Assembly: GCA_947623455.1 (NCBI GenBank)
Contig: OX392532.1
Span: forward strand, 27,812,792 to 27,876,791
Origin: Mimachlamys varia
Lineage: Eukaryota > Mollusca > Bivalvia > Pectinida > Pectinidae
Direction of reading: 5' to 3'
DNA: 64,000 bases
The translations under genes and the position numbers were made by a program. The stretch's first letter is position 1, and the number at the start of each line of letters is the position of its first letter. The notes beneath the pieces are model-generated. The model saw only the letters and a list, made by a program, of their open reading frames with translations. It was not told where the DNA came from and made no database searches. This document shows, in pieces, positions 1 through 15,100 of this stretch.

Positions 1-96
1 CCCAGCTATATGTATCATATTGCAAGTTGAAACCACAAGAGAAATAGGAAATGAAGATAATCAAAATATCGTGTTCAAGTAAAGCAGATCACTTAC

Positions 97-172
97 CATG
101 GAAAGCAGTATTCATACACTGAAGGTAGGCATTTCTGACACTAGACGTGGACGATTTGAGGGTGACACCTTT
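97..172 (-). CDS. GCN1: GCN1 exon 13 (last in window)
   Basis: Residues 433-457, KGVTLKSSTSSVRNAYLQCM..., matching human FSLKTSTSAVRHAYLQCM. Donor GTAAG. Bases 1-96 are intron, and the next exon lies off the window. Confidence 0.93.
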
Positions 173-3100
173 CTGTAAGACAATGGATTCTAAATGTACT
201 TTATGTTCTACCAACATTACTTAACAAAAGTAAATATTAATTTTCATTATTGAACATCAGTTTAAAAATCCACGATTCATGTCTGAAAAATGTTAAATTT
301 GTGTGAGACATTGAAGCATACTGTTACTTGTTAACTCTCCCTCATTAGGAGGAAGACTCCCTCATTTTGAGTGAAACTTACCAATCTCCCTCGAAATCTC
401 CCTCATTTAAATCTAAACTCATGCAGACTCAAAATCTACATCCTGTGGTCAAAAGATATCCTCGTTACTCAGGGTGTGTGTAATGACCATAACAGGTGTG
501 TCTAGATCAAGTGAATGCTTTTTAGAATTATTTATTGATGCATAAAAATTGAAAGATTAATTGAGAAATGCAATTTCAGTTGCATTTTACCCACTTTCTC
601 TCGTTAATATTTGAAATGTAGAATGATGGAAATTTCCCTTATAAGAGGTTTCTGAGGTTAACACCTATGATTGAAGTGATATCTTACCTTGAACCATTCC
701 ATAAGTTTGTCGGGCACACTGGTGTAGAATTTAGCACACCACAGTGACAGCATGGACAGGGCGTGGACGAGGGTTCCTTCGTGGACTGTAACAACAGATC
801 AACAGACATATAATTGTTGGTAACAGCCATAGTTTATTTATGATCTTAATCACATTACAAGGACATGTTCAGGTGATATAACATATCCTCAACGTACAGC
901 AAAATACAAACTCGCGCCACTACACGTTGAGTCTCAAATAATGAAGCCAAAGTCACAAGACTTTGAAGTTAAGGCAAAGCTGTACCAATCCAACATACCT
1001 GATATTTTCTTTTGTTTATTTTTTTCTTCTCTGATAAGAAATTCAGTATAAAAGACAGTTTACTCCTAGTTTATCTCCTGCTATTTCCTCCATTTTTGAC
1101 ACGTTTTATGTTTAAAGGCTATTTACCTGGTACCATGTTTTCTGAAGACCTATTATCCATCACATATACTACCGATGTTTTCTGAAGACCTATTATCCCT
1201 CACGTATACTACCGATGTTTTCTGAAGACCTATTATCCATCACATATACTACCGATGTTTTCTGAAGACCTATTATCCATCACATATACTACCGATGTTT
1301 TCCGAAGACCTATTATCCATCACATATACTACCGATGTTTTCCGAAGACCTATTATCCCTCACGTATACTACCGATGTTTTCTGAAGACCTATTATCCAT
1401 CACATATACTACCGATGTTTTCCGAAGACCTATTATCCCTCACGTATACTACCGATGTTTTCTGAAGACCTATTATCCCTCACGTATACTACTGATGTTT
1501 TCTGAAGACCTATTATCCATCACATATACTACCGATGTTTTCTGAAGACCTATTATCCATCACATATACTACCGATGTTTTCTGAAGACCTATTATCCCT
1601 CACATATACTACCGATGTTTTCTGAAGACCTATTATCCATCACATATACTACCGATGTTTTCCGAAGACCTATTATCCCTCACGTATACTACCGATGTTT
1701 TCTGAAGACCTATTATCCCTCACGTATACTACTGATGTTTTCTGAAGACCTATTATCCATCACATATACTACCGATGTTTTCTGAAGACCTATTATCCCT
1801 CACATATACTACCGATGTTTTCTGAAGACCTATTATCCCTCACGTATACTACTGATGTTTTCTGAAGACCTATTATCCCTCACGTATACTACCGATGTTT
1901 TCTGAAGACCTATTATCCCTCACGTATACTACCGATGTTTTCTGAAGACCTATTATCCATCACATATACTACCGATGTTTTCCGAAGACCTATTATCCCT
2001 CACGTATACTACCGATGTTTTCTGAAGACCTATTATCCCTCACGTATACTAACTATGTAATGACTGGTATTCTCTGTTTAATACGACTTTTATTATTTTA
2101 GGGCTGTTCCAGAATTAACCACGAGGGAGAGGCAGGAGACACTTTTTGATTTCTGAAACCCCAACACCTATCAAATATTAAAACCTGACTGTATTAAATC
2201 TCCTTTTAACATTTGGTGGGTAGTGGAGTATCTAGAAAAGTACCTCACACATGGCTAATTCTGAAACCAAACTCTTTATTAAATGTCACAGCTCACCTTC
2301 CGATTGTAACATGGGTATGAACTTCTCAGTGACAGTGTTACTAAGTGTCTGTAGGGCGTACGCTCCGCTGGCCGTGCACTGGCTGGCACTCCCAATCGCC
2401 TGTAGAACACTGATCCTCTGGTCAGCTGACGTAAGCTTCCCTTCAGACCCTGTAAACAAACAGTGCTAGACATGAGAATACATACTGATTCTACACCAGG
2501 CACATACCCTTATTTTACTCCGTCAATTATTACAATTATCCAATTCAGTGGGGTTTTACTATATAGAACAGGTTTTCATTTGTACATCATTTAGCCAGGG
2601 GACATTTCTATTGTATTGAAACATTGAACAAAATTGAAATATTTCTAGATTTATCATAGTACTCCATTATAACATATCTAGATTAATCATAGGGTACCAT
2701 TATAACATCATAAATTTATCATAGGAACTCCATTATATTATCTCTAGATTTATCATAGGAACTCCATTGTATTATCTCTAGATTTATCATAGGAACTCCA
2801 TTATATTATCTCTAGATTTATCATAGGACTCCATTACAATATCTAAATTTATTATAAGATACCACTATAACTTCTCTCAGTTTATCAAAGGACATCATTA
2901 TACTATCTCTAGATTTATCATAACATACCATTACAATTTTCTAGATTTATCATAACATACCATTACAATATTTCTAGATTTATCATAGGATACCATTATA
3001 ACTTCATAAATTTATTATAGGGACACCATTATAACATCTCTAGATTTAACAAAGGTCACAATTAAAAATTTATTATAGGAGCACAATTATACTATCTCTA

Positions 3101-6100
3101 GATTTATCATAACATACCATTACATTATTTCTAGATTTATCATAGGATACCATTATAACATCTCTAGATTTAACAAAGGTCACAATTATAACATAAATTT
3201 ATTATAGGGACACAATTATGATATCTCTAGATTTAAACATTTCTATATTTGGACACCATTGTAGCATTTCTAGAATGATCTTTCTGTAAAAACCTCGTGT
3301 TCAGATTAAAGCGTACCATTGAGGATACCGAACAGGTGACAGACAAGTTTCTCCACAGCTTCTGTATCACTACACTGAATCGCCAGGTTTTTGAAAGCAG
3401 CCACAGCCTCTGCTCTCGTTGCCGGATCCTTGGAGCAAATTTGGACTGGAGAATAATAATATACAAATTTTCATCACCACTGCATGTTCAAAACTGGCTG
3501 TGAAATTATACTGAATAAGTAAATATAGTAGGGACAAAAACAAAAATATGTTTAGGTACATTGACTTGAAATTAATAGAGCTGTATATTGACAAAACATG
3601 AAACAAATTAAAATATGAATTAAATTCAAAATCATTAAATATTGACAATTCCCATGGCATCACTTCTAATCAACGAAGGTAAAACTTACTGTATTTTTCC
3701 AGTAAAAACCCAATGTCTGGTAATAAGCCCACCCAAAATCTGCTGCAGCTCCATCAATGCAAACCAATTCCATTTCATACTCCTGTAGTCCTGTATTGAG
3801 CCTGCTCATCTACTTCCAGTCAGAGCTATATGTGCCCCCCTCCCTTCCCCTTAACCCCTGGGCTTATTGCAGGATAAATATATTAATTTTTTTTTTCATT
3901 TGAACGTTTGATGAATTGAGTCTCCCATTGTAAGTGAAACTAGAAATGACATAAACCAAACTTTTACTGTGGATAATTACTTTGCTATGTATTAGGAAAC
4001 TGCACAGTTAGAAGATACCATATATCAGGTTTATTTAGCAAGTGTCTCATTTACGCTAAGTTCGCGACAACACTCTGTGAAAAAAAAAGTATCGCTAAAA
4101 TTGGTTTAATTATAGAGTGTGAAGATACAGTAAAAGATGAAACCATTAGGTGCAAAATAGTTGGTATAGCTGTATGATCACCTCAAAACATGACCTGATG
4201 TAACTTTAGTGGCCCTACTATGGCATATTGTCATGCTGTATCCTTCGTGATAATATTTTATGCAGTACCTGAGGGTTTTCAATAAATATAATTGTACATT
4301 ACTCATTTGTTTGTGTTGTATATGATACATGTGCTAATATTACTAATTGAAGCTGGGTCAACGCTAAAAATAAAATACGCAAAATATAAAACCTGTGATT
4401 TTGTACAGAAAACAAAATTAACCATACGCTAAAAAAACCTGATATACGGTAGTTTGTTCTGAATGAACATGTCCAGGTGTTGTTCATTTCTGACAAGTTT
4501 TATTTTCTATTATTTCAACAATAACTCAATAACCCCTGAAATTTCTTAATGAACTATTCCAACCTTTAAATTGGAACAGTTCAAATGTATCTTCAGGGGT
4601 GAAGGAGTTAAGTACAGTAAACTACACTAACTCAAATCCAGTTTACTTGAATACCCCTCATTCATCAAACAGTTTGTTTGGTCCCGACTGAGTTCATACA
4701 TATTCAACCAAACCTCAGATTTCTCAATTACCATGTATTCCTCAAACTATTGATCAGGTCCCCATGAGTTAGAGTAAGTGGGGTTTTACTGTACTCCTCA
4801 AACTATTGATAAATCCCCACCAGTTTGAGTAAGTGGGGTTTTACTGTACTCCTCAAACTATTGATCAGGTCCCCACGAGTTCGAGTAAGTGGGGTTTTAC
4901 TGTACTCCTCAAACTATTGATCAGGTCCCCACGAGTTTGAGTAAGTGGGGTTATACTGTACTCCTTGAACTATTGATAACCCCACGAGTTTGAGTAAGTG
5001 GGGTTTTACTGTATAAGTTATACATACCTCCTAGTGGTTTGGCTAACTCTTGTGTGTACTGCCTGAGGTCCAGACTCTGACCGATGATCATATACTCCAC
5101 AGCTGTAACACAAGAAAGATAGTCATGATTGTAAACAGAAGGGATCACTCGCATAGGCCAGTAAGTAAGGATTATGACAGCAGAAAATTTGCAGTTTCAC
5201 TTGTTGTTACATGTTTAAAATAGAAAATGTTATATTAATAAGAAGAGACGAACGGAAGTGATTTATTTTATTGTCTTTTATGGAAAAGCCCTAAATTGTT
5301 TTAAGGAAACCTCTCTTAGGTATATATGATTTATGTGACAGGACCTGTCAGAGGGGGACTGACTACAACTGTTACAGAGATACAGTGTAGCTAATTATCC
5401 CTCTGTTTAATATTCGCACAAATCTCACTCCTTCACTACAAACATGCAGGAAGGATATAATGACCTGTGCTCTACCCTAACACACTTCACAGTACATAGA
5501 TATACAATTTTAATACAATCAATACATTATACAGTGGACTCCACTTAATATCACTCCTGTTAATATCACATTCCTCTTTATATCATGTTTTTCCAAAGCA
5601 CCATTTTCCCCTCTATATACTCTAGGTAAATATATTTGGTTAATATCATGTATTTTGAGGTAAATTCCTCTTAATATCATGTTTTTTTAAACTGATCACG
5701 TAAAATATCCAGAAAATGATGTCATTTCCATTGATTTCAGATACGACTTGTAAGAAATATTGCATAGAAAATAAAATATATACCAAAAAATGTTTTTTTT
5801 TTTTTATGAAATAATGTTATCTATTGATTGATACATCTTCATATGTACATTGAATACCATACTTTTAGTTATGGAGGTTTGAAATGCACTTGATTTAGTG
5901 GTAAAACATGTTTCTCTTAAATCTTTCCGTACCGTGATTCCGGTCCGGGTTCCGTACCGGAAGTCATTACTAGGCTCACCCCCAGACGTTTCCGCCAAAA
6001 TGGCGTCTCTTTGTTGTGTTTGTGTAGTGGATATTATGCCGAAATAATGCAGGTAAATGTAAACCAATGCTCTTTTCGGTTCTTCTACAGTTAGAAGACA

Positions 6101-9100
6101 TACATAGCTTTATTTTCGCAGCATGTGGTACCGCTATGTATAGCTAAACCATTCGCCGCCATGATGTTTATATTGGTGATGAAACTTCTCATTATCTCGC
6201 GGGAATTTCAATCTAAATGGGTCACATGACAGTAAAATGTGTACTTTACGCCTGTCTAATTGTTTGTAATAAACTGACGCAGTCGATTTTGTGTAAAATG
6301 TTATTCGTCAACTCATCTGTTGGCTGCTGTACCCAGCTAATCAAAAAGTATGTAACGTCAAGTAGCTTGTCTGTATACGACAACGGGGATATGACGTCAC
6401 GTTTGTTTGTCGTCTGTATACGACAACGGGGAGGAGACGTCATGTTTTTTTGTCGTCTGTATACGACAACGGTACGGAAAGAGTTAATGTCACATTCCTG
6501 TTAATGTCATGTTTTTCTCTGACAAATGCAACATGATATAAAGAGGAGTGTACTGTACAATCAACATATACAATTAGGAGGAATTTGCAGGAGCTGCTTT
6601 ATCAGGTGCTAACTGCTAGTCCTAAGTCACCTAGCTAGTATCTCCATATGTGTGTGTACTTTAGATGTATTGTGTTCTGTTGGTAGTGGGACCATGCTTC
6701 CAACGGCATCTTTTACAGTGCCAATTCGATTGAATACTACAGCACTGATATAGCAAAACACCCAACCCAGACCATTTTACACTCCACCTGGAGTTGTGTG
6801 GACAGGAGAAAAACATTTTCTCTGAATATTCCATATGTCCGATGACTTTGCTGATCGGAACCCCGGCACCTACGTAGAAAGCCAGAGTGTTACTACTCAA
6901 CTAACCAGACCATCTATTTGTTTCATCATTAATTCATGAAAACTTTTCTTTTCAAATATCTATTGACAGAACAATTCACAAGAAAATATTTCGATAGTCT
7001 ATGATAACCTTGTAGATTACTCCCTGGGTTAGTACTTACCTTGTAGAATACTCTCTGGGTTCCTCAGCATGGCCTTTTTAGTGGCAGGCATCATAAGGTT
7101 CTGGAAATCTTCATGTGTGCAGTGTCGCAGCAGGTGGTTACACGATATCTAACACAAAAATTCTCAAGTTAGTTTCTCTAGATATTTTACCAAAAATGAA
7201 ATTATAATATATGCATTGATCAGATATATATTTATCATATAACTGTAAACATTATTTTTAAATATCAAGAAATGTGCTTACAGTTTTTAGAATAAGGGTT
7301 AAATGTAGAATTAATTCCTTTTCTGATTTAAACTTTGTCAATTAACATTCAATACTTGGAATGATCAAAAAAAAAAAAAAGTCAAATTATATATTTTGAA
7401 TGTGCTGTTTATAAAAACTTTCTAAAATTAAACAAGTGTTTGGAGAACTTTTCAAACTTATTCTACGCCAGACAAAGTTGAAATTGCTTTGTTGAAAAAA
7501 TGACAATACTTTATTAATACCTGCCAAGCACTACATAAAACTGTAAATACTTTATTAATCCCTGCCAGGCACTACATAAAACTGACATTACTTTATACAT
7601 TTCTCACCAGGAACTACACAAAACTGACAATACTTTATACATTATTCACCAGGAACTACACAAAACTGACAATACTTTATACATTACTCACCAGGAACTA
7701 CACAAAACTGACAATACTTTATACATTACTCACCAGGAACTACCCAAAACTGACAATACTTTATACATTATTCACCAGGAACTACACAAAACTGACAATA
7801 CTTTATACACTACTCACAAGGAACTACACAAAACTGACATTACTTTATATATTACTCACAAGGAACTACACAAAACTGTAAATACTTTATACATTATTCA
7901 CCAGGAACTACACAAAACTGTAAATACTTAATACATTATTCACCAGGAACTAAACAAAACTGACAATACTTTATACATTATTACTCACCAGAAACTGCAC
8001 AAAACTGACAATACTTTATAAGTTATTCACCAGGAACTACACAAAACTGACAATACTTTATACATTACTCACAAGGAACTAAACAAACTGACAATACTTT
8101 ATACATTACTCACCAGGAACTACCCAAAACTGTAAATACTTTATACATTATTCACCAGGAACTAAACAAAACTGACAATACTTTATACATTACTCACCAG
8201 GAACTACACAAAACTGACAATACTTTATACATTACTCACAAGGAACTACACAAAACTGACATTACTTTATATATTACTCACAAGGAACTACACAAAACTG
8301 ATAATACTTTATATATTACTCACCAGGAACTACACAAAACTGACAATACTTTATACATTACTCACCAGGAACTACACAAAACTGACAATACCTTATACAT
8401 TACTCACCAGGAACTACACAAAACTGACAATACTTTATACACTACTCACAAGGAACTACACAAAACTGACATTACTTTATATATTACTCACAAGGAACTA
8501 CACAAAACTGATAGTACTTTATACATTATTACTCACCAGAAACTGCACAAAACTGACATTACTTGATACACTACTCACCAGGAACTACACAAAACTGACA
8601 ATACTTTATACATTTCTCACCAGGAACTACACAAAACTGACAATACTTTATACATTACTCACAAGGAACTACACAAAACTGACAATACTTTATACATTAC
8701 TCACCAGGAACTACACAAAACTGACAATACTTAATACATTATTCACCAGGAACAATACAAAACTGAAATTACTTTACTCTTTGCTCACCATGAACTACAC
8801 AAAACCGACAATACTTTATATATTACTCACCAGCAGCTGGACCGAGGGTTTGCTCCTGGATCCTAGTATTTGCTTGGTGTACATGTCGAGGAAGGGGCCC
8901 TGTAGGGGGAATAAACATAGGCAAGAATATATAAACATGGGTACTTCTACATAAATCTGTACAAGCATAGTTAATGAATATAAAACACATTTATTCATTT
9001 TTATAAGCTATTTTATTGACTATGTAAATCTCTATACAATATTTAATTGACTATGTACTGTACTTTATAACTTTTTATACAATTTTTCATTGACAACAAT

Positions 9101-12100
9101 CTCCTAATACTTGTAATAAATGTAGATATGTATACAATATCTAACTGACTATGTTCTGTACTATGTAACTAGCTTGATTATTTGATGTACATTAAAAGAA
9201 TCTTGTGGTTATGTTAAGGTGAAAATATACAAGCTTTAAAGTTGGGTGTCGCTCCAGCTTAGCATTTTGTCAGATATTTTTTTCTCAAGGCCAATCAAAC
9301 TGCTATCTTCTTGCCTTCAGTGTTGCCACGACATATTCCAGGGGTGTAGAGAGCGTAGATGAGCGCAACTCCTGGATATTGAGGGTGTTCTCTTAGCTAA
9401 TCTTGTTCTTTTGTACAACTCATCAATTTATTCCAATAAACACAACTCTTTCAAAGTCTACCCACCTTGAATTTTTTAAGAAGTTCCTGGTTTTTAGTCT
9501 TGGTGAGATAGGACATCAGGATACCAACAGAACTCAGTACAAACATGGACGACTCGACTTCCGTCAAAAGCTGAGCATATTCTTCAACTGCCTTGTCACT
9601 CTGGTCAAAAAGGATTTGTTAAAACAGTAATTATTAACACTTAACTTTACTAAATTACTATATTTTTGGTAAAAAACACAAACTTTCTGGTCCGGTAGCT
9701 GAAAGCCTTGGATTGTCGTGTGATTTTGTGCAAGGTCCTACATAATTTTGACGTATGATGTCAACTTACGGCCTATAGGATGGTTATATTATTCAATACT
9801 TATTTGATCATAGTTGAAACAGAATATATTTGGAAGGAGAGCTCAAGCTTAAATTCTTCTATTGAAATTGTATCAATGAATGTTTTTGTATTTGTCTTAA
9901 CTTTTTGTTTACCTAAAAATGATTTTAATACGATATTAAAATTGTGTTGTTGTTCCAGATTTTGTTTTTACTGAATGACCATATGAATGAATATATATTT
10001 TTTTAAATAGTATTAAATGATTTAGTATTCATACAAATTTTGTATTAATTTTCCTTTTATTTAAAAATATTCTAATGATAAATTCTGTTGTTGTTCCTAG
10101 ACCTGTTTTTGTTGACACTTACCGTTTTGAAGATCCAGATGAGTTTCCTATAAGCTGAAGTATTGATGGTCTTACATCCTGCAGCCAGGGCTCCGTAAAC
10201 AAGGCCACATTGTACACCAACCTATACATACAAAGGTTAGCATTGGTAAGGCCAAACAAATTACTTAAGTTTCCTCTGTCATTCTCAGAAAACACAGAAA
10301 ATGTATGCAGACAAGTTTTTTCATTTGGAAATATCTTTAATTCATTTATATAGAGCAAGAGTTTAAAGTTTACCCTGTACATGTATCATCACATTTCACT
10401 AAATGTCAATAAAAATCTTCAGGGTACATAAATGAAGGAAGGGTTAGCAATTTTTTCCCCATTTGGGCTATGGTAATGATAGAACTTGGATTGTGGCCCT
10501 TATATGTTCCTTGGTCACCATTGGTTCATAATAGTGGTACAAAATCTGCTCAACAAGCATAGCTTAAAATTGAAAAAATAGAAATGTCTGTGAGACATAA
10601 ATGCCCTCGCCCCCATATGAAATTAGATCTTCATGCTTATTATGTATGCGAAGTTTTATGACAATCAGATCAGTAGTTATGTAAATAAGCTGTATATTAT
10701 CACGGGATGGACAGGAAGGACATGGGTAACACTATATGCCCCCCCCCCCTCCCATTTCATGGCAGGGGCATAAGAATCTGATTACTAAAGTTTTACAGAA
10801 TCAAATGGAATGAGCAGCGTTCTAGTATCATACACCCTGAAAGAATATTACTGAAAACAAACACTATCATTACACTATCTGGATAAATGTTCTAGTTTAT
10901 CATGCATAGTTGGTATCATAAGGAAACAGAAACTGAAAGTACACAGGAGGGTTTTACTTAGTAACTGGTTCAACAATCTGTTATCATCCTAATTGGTTGG
11001 CCTAAGGCTATTTTAAAGATCAGTTGTTTCAGTCCATCATAAGGTCATTATAAGGTCAACATAAAATCAATACAAGGTCAAAGTTCAGATTTTTAAAACC
11101 ATTATCCTATCGGAGCAGATACTTTTTTTCAGGCAAAAGAATCAAGAAAACTTTCAAACTTTTGTAAAGGTGTTTTTTTCCAATTTACAATGAAGATCAA
11201 AATGTATTACCTATACAACTGTTAAAACCTGTAACCAAGAGCTAGAAACTATAGCAAGATTATTTCTTTCATTAATAAATTCTAAAACTAAACTTGGATT
11301 TCTATGAGAAGTGACAAAGATGAAATAAACAAAATATAATCAACAGTAATCCGAGCAAAAAAACTTCAGCATTCAAAACCTGAAAATCAGGCTCTTGTTT
11401 CACAAACATAGTTTATTCTCATTCTCAAATATGAGAACCACCAATGAAAATGATGTCATTTTATAAAACATCATTTCTGATTGGTTTTTCTCAATTTTGA
11501 GAATGAGTACCGATATGTTTGTGAAAGCGGGGCCAAATTAATACACTATATAAATCCCAAGCCGACAACAGAAGTCTCTTGGCCCAATTATGGGTATGCT
11601 ACAGTAATACCTAAACAGAGATGAGGGGAGGGGGCAGTGCAGTGGGTTTTACCAGTTGTTTGAAGGAATCCCTGGACAGATTTCCCTTGAGGAAAGTCTC
11701 CTGCATCACAACACATGTCCATGTCAGCGCAAATAGGGCCTCACCAGACGTGCTCTTACTGTACAAACAAAAATGTTGTTTATAACTTTAGTATGAAGTC
11801 AGATACATTTTGACTAACTTACTAAAGAACTCAAAATACATGTAATCATCTATAACAGTGTCGAATAAAATACTCTCTGTTACTTAGTTACATACTATAT
11901 ATTAGAGCTGTAAAAAAGTTGGCCACCAATTAAGGATATAACTGACCAATTTATTTTATTTTTCAATTCCACCATCATTTAACTTGAAAAGGATTAAAAC
12001 TATAAACACATCATGACTGTCCATGCTTCCATTCAAATTAGTGACATTGCTTTACCAAGTTCTGTCAAAAGTGGCATTAGCCTAGACGTTAGAATATTGG

Positions 12101-15100
12101 AAAATAGAGACTCATTCAAGGTATTTTTGTGGGTTGTATTTGATATAAAACTTGATTTATAACTGAATTTGGACAGGGATGCTACAGGATTACGAACAAG
12201 GATAGCACTACATGAACTGGACTGGGGCGATCATCAGCGACCAGGCAACACAGTTGGTTAAGTCTAGAGTTCCAACCCCGGTCTGACCACTACATTTTTT
12301 TCATTCTCCTGTTAAACAAGAGATCCCAGAGGGATCTTGGCGCCCACCATCAAATGATCTAAGTTTGTTTTTTGAAAGATGATTCTTTTCTCTTCTTTCG
12401 ATTGTCTCTTAGGTGTTGATTAAGTGTGAGCAGAGACTCTGGTGGGACACAGATGCATTTTTTTGTTTTTTTTTTTTGTGAATTACATTGTCATTTCCTT
12501 ATTCTTAGCATAGCTAGGCACCAGGAGGAACCTACATATGAAATTTGTGAAAGTTCCCTTCAGTATATTCTCAGAAATAGGGATAAAAAAATTCAATTGT
12601 CAAAATCCAAGATGGCTGCCTGTCGGCCATGTTGTTTTCCGATCTGTCCAAAAATGGAATATGCACAACTAGGGACCAAGGTGAACCAACAAATGAAATT
12701 TGAGAAAGATACCTTCAGTACTTTCTTAGAAATAGCGATAACAAACTTCAATTGTCAAAATCCAAGATGGCTGCCTGTCGGCCATATTGTTTTCTGATCT
12801 GTCCCAAAATGGAATATACACAACTAGGGACCAAGGTGAACCAACACATGAAATTTGAGAAAGATACCTTCAGTAATTTCTGAGAAATAGCCATAACGAA
12901 CTTCAATTGTCAAAATCCGAGATGGCTGCCTGTCGGCCATGTTGTTTTTGGATTGGTCCCAAAATGCAATATGCATAACTACACACCAAGGGGAACCTAC
13001 ACATGAAATTTGAGAAAGATCCATTCAGTACATTCTCAGAAATAGCGATAACAAAGTTCAACTGTCAAAATCCAAGATGGCTGCCTGTCGGCCATGTTGT
13101 TTTCGGATTGGTCCAAAAATGCAATATGCATAACTAGGCACCAAGGGGAACCTACACATGAAATTTGAGAAAGATCCAATCAGTACAATCTCAGAAATAG
13201 GGATAACAAAGTTCAAATGTCAAAATCCAAGATGGCTGCCTGTCGGCCATCTTGAATTCAGATCGGTCCCAAAATGGAATATACACAACTAGGGACCAAG
13301 GTGAACCAACACATGAAATTTAAGAAAGATACCTTCCGTACTTTCTTAGAAATAGCGATAACAAACTTCAATTGTCAAAATCCAAGATGGCTGCCTGTCG
13401 GCCATGTTGTTTTTGGATTGGTCCCAAAATGCAATATGCATAACTACACACCAAGGGGAACCTACACATGAAATTTGAGAAAGATCCATTCAGTACATTC
13501 TCAGAAATAGCGATAACAAAGTTCAACTGTCAAAATCCAAGATGGCTGCCTGTCGGCCATCTTGAATTCAGATCGGTCCCAAAATGGAATATACACAACT
13601 AGGGACCAAGGTGAACCAACACATGAAATTTGAGAAAGATACCTTCAGTACTTTCTTAGAAATAGCGATAACAAACTTCAATTGTCAAAATCCAAGATGG
13701 CTGCCTGTTGGCCATGTTGTTTTTGGATTGGTCCCAAAATGCAATATGCATAACTACACACCAAGGTGAACCTACACATGAAATTTGAGAAAGATCCATT
13801 CAGTACATTCTCAGAAATAGCGATAACAAAGTTCAACTGTCAAAATCCAAGATGGCTGCCTGTCGGCCATGTTGTTTTCGGATTGGTCCCAAAATGCAAT
13901 ATGCATAACTAAGCACCAAGGGGAACCTACATATGAAATTTGAGAAAGATCCATTCAGTACATTCTCAGAAATAGCGATAACAAAGTTCAACTGTCAAAA
14001 TCCAAGATGGCTGCCTGTCGGCCATCTTGAATTCAGATCGGTCCCAAAATGGAATATACACAACTAGGGACCAAGGTGAACCAACACATGAAATTTGAGA
14101 AAGATACCTTCAGTACTTTCTTAGAAATAGCGATAACAAACTTCAATTGTCAAAATCCAAGATGGCTGCCTGTTGGCCATGTTGTTTTTGGATTGGTCCC
14201 AAAATGCAATATGCATAACTACACACCAAGGTGAACCTACACATGAAATTTGAGAAAGATCCATTCAGTACATTCTCAGAAATAGCGATAACAAAGTTCA
14301 ACTGTCAAAATCCAAGATGGCTGCCTGTCGGCCATGTTGTTTTCGGATTGGTCCCAAAATGCAATATGCATAACTAAGCACCAAGGGGAACCTACACATG
14401 AAATTTGAGAAAGATCCATTCAGTAAATTCTCAGAAATAGGGATAACAAAGTTCAAATGTCAAAATCCAAGATGGCTGCCTGTCGGCCATCTTGAATTCA
14501 GATCGGTCCCAAAATGGAATATGCACAACTAGGGACCAAGGTGAACCAACACATGAAATTTGAGAAAGATCCATTCAGTACATTCTCAGAAATAGGGATA
14601 ACAAAGTTCAAATGTCAAAATCCAAGATGGCTGCCTGTCGGCCATCTTGAATTCAGATCGGTCCCAAAATGGAATATGCACAACTAGGGACCAAGGTGAA
14701 CCAACACATGAAATTTGAGAAAGATCCATTCAGTACATTCTCAGAAATAGCGATAACAAGAATTGTTTACGGACGGACGACGGACGCAGGGCGATTTGAA
14801 TAGCCCACCATCTGATGATGGTGGGCTAAAAATTGGCATGCTTGTTTTGCTAAGCATTGGGAGTATACTAAGCTTGGGGATAACCAAACTTGGCTTGTAA
14901 ATAGCTGTCTTCAGTGGTGAAGACTTGGTTAAAGGAATGTAGCAGAACTAGACTGGGTGGATCATCAGAGACCAGGGCCCATATCCATGAAACCGTTCTC
15001 ATGCTCAAACACAATTTCTTGTTCTGGTTATGATTTATTAAATATCTCTTATTTTGTCGGAGTTTTAAAATATGGAGGATCCATGAAGCTGAATACTGTT

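Noticed and set aside
1255..1545. 96-codon repetitive frame
   Set aside because: Lies wholly in the 40-bp minisatellite.
7500..8830. CRISPR-like regular repeat
   Set aside because: Head-to-tail copies without unique spacers, in an animal gene intron.
13274..14234. Three near-identical 61- to 65-codon frames
   Set aside because: They recur at multiples of 155 bp within the satellite core and code for nothing recognisable.
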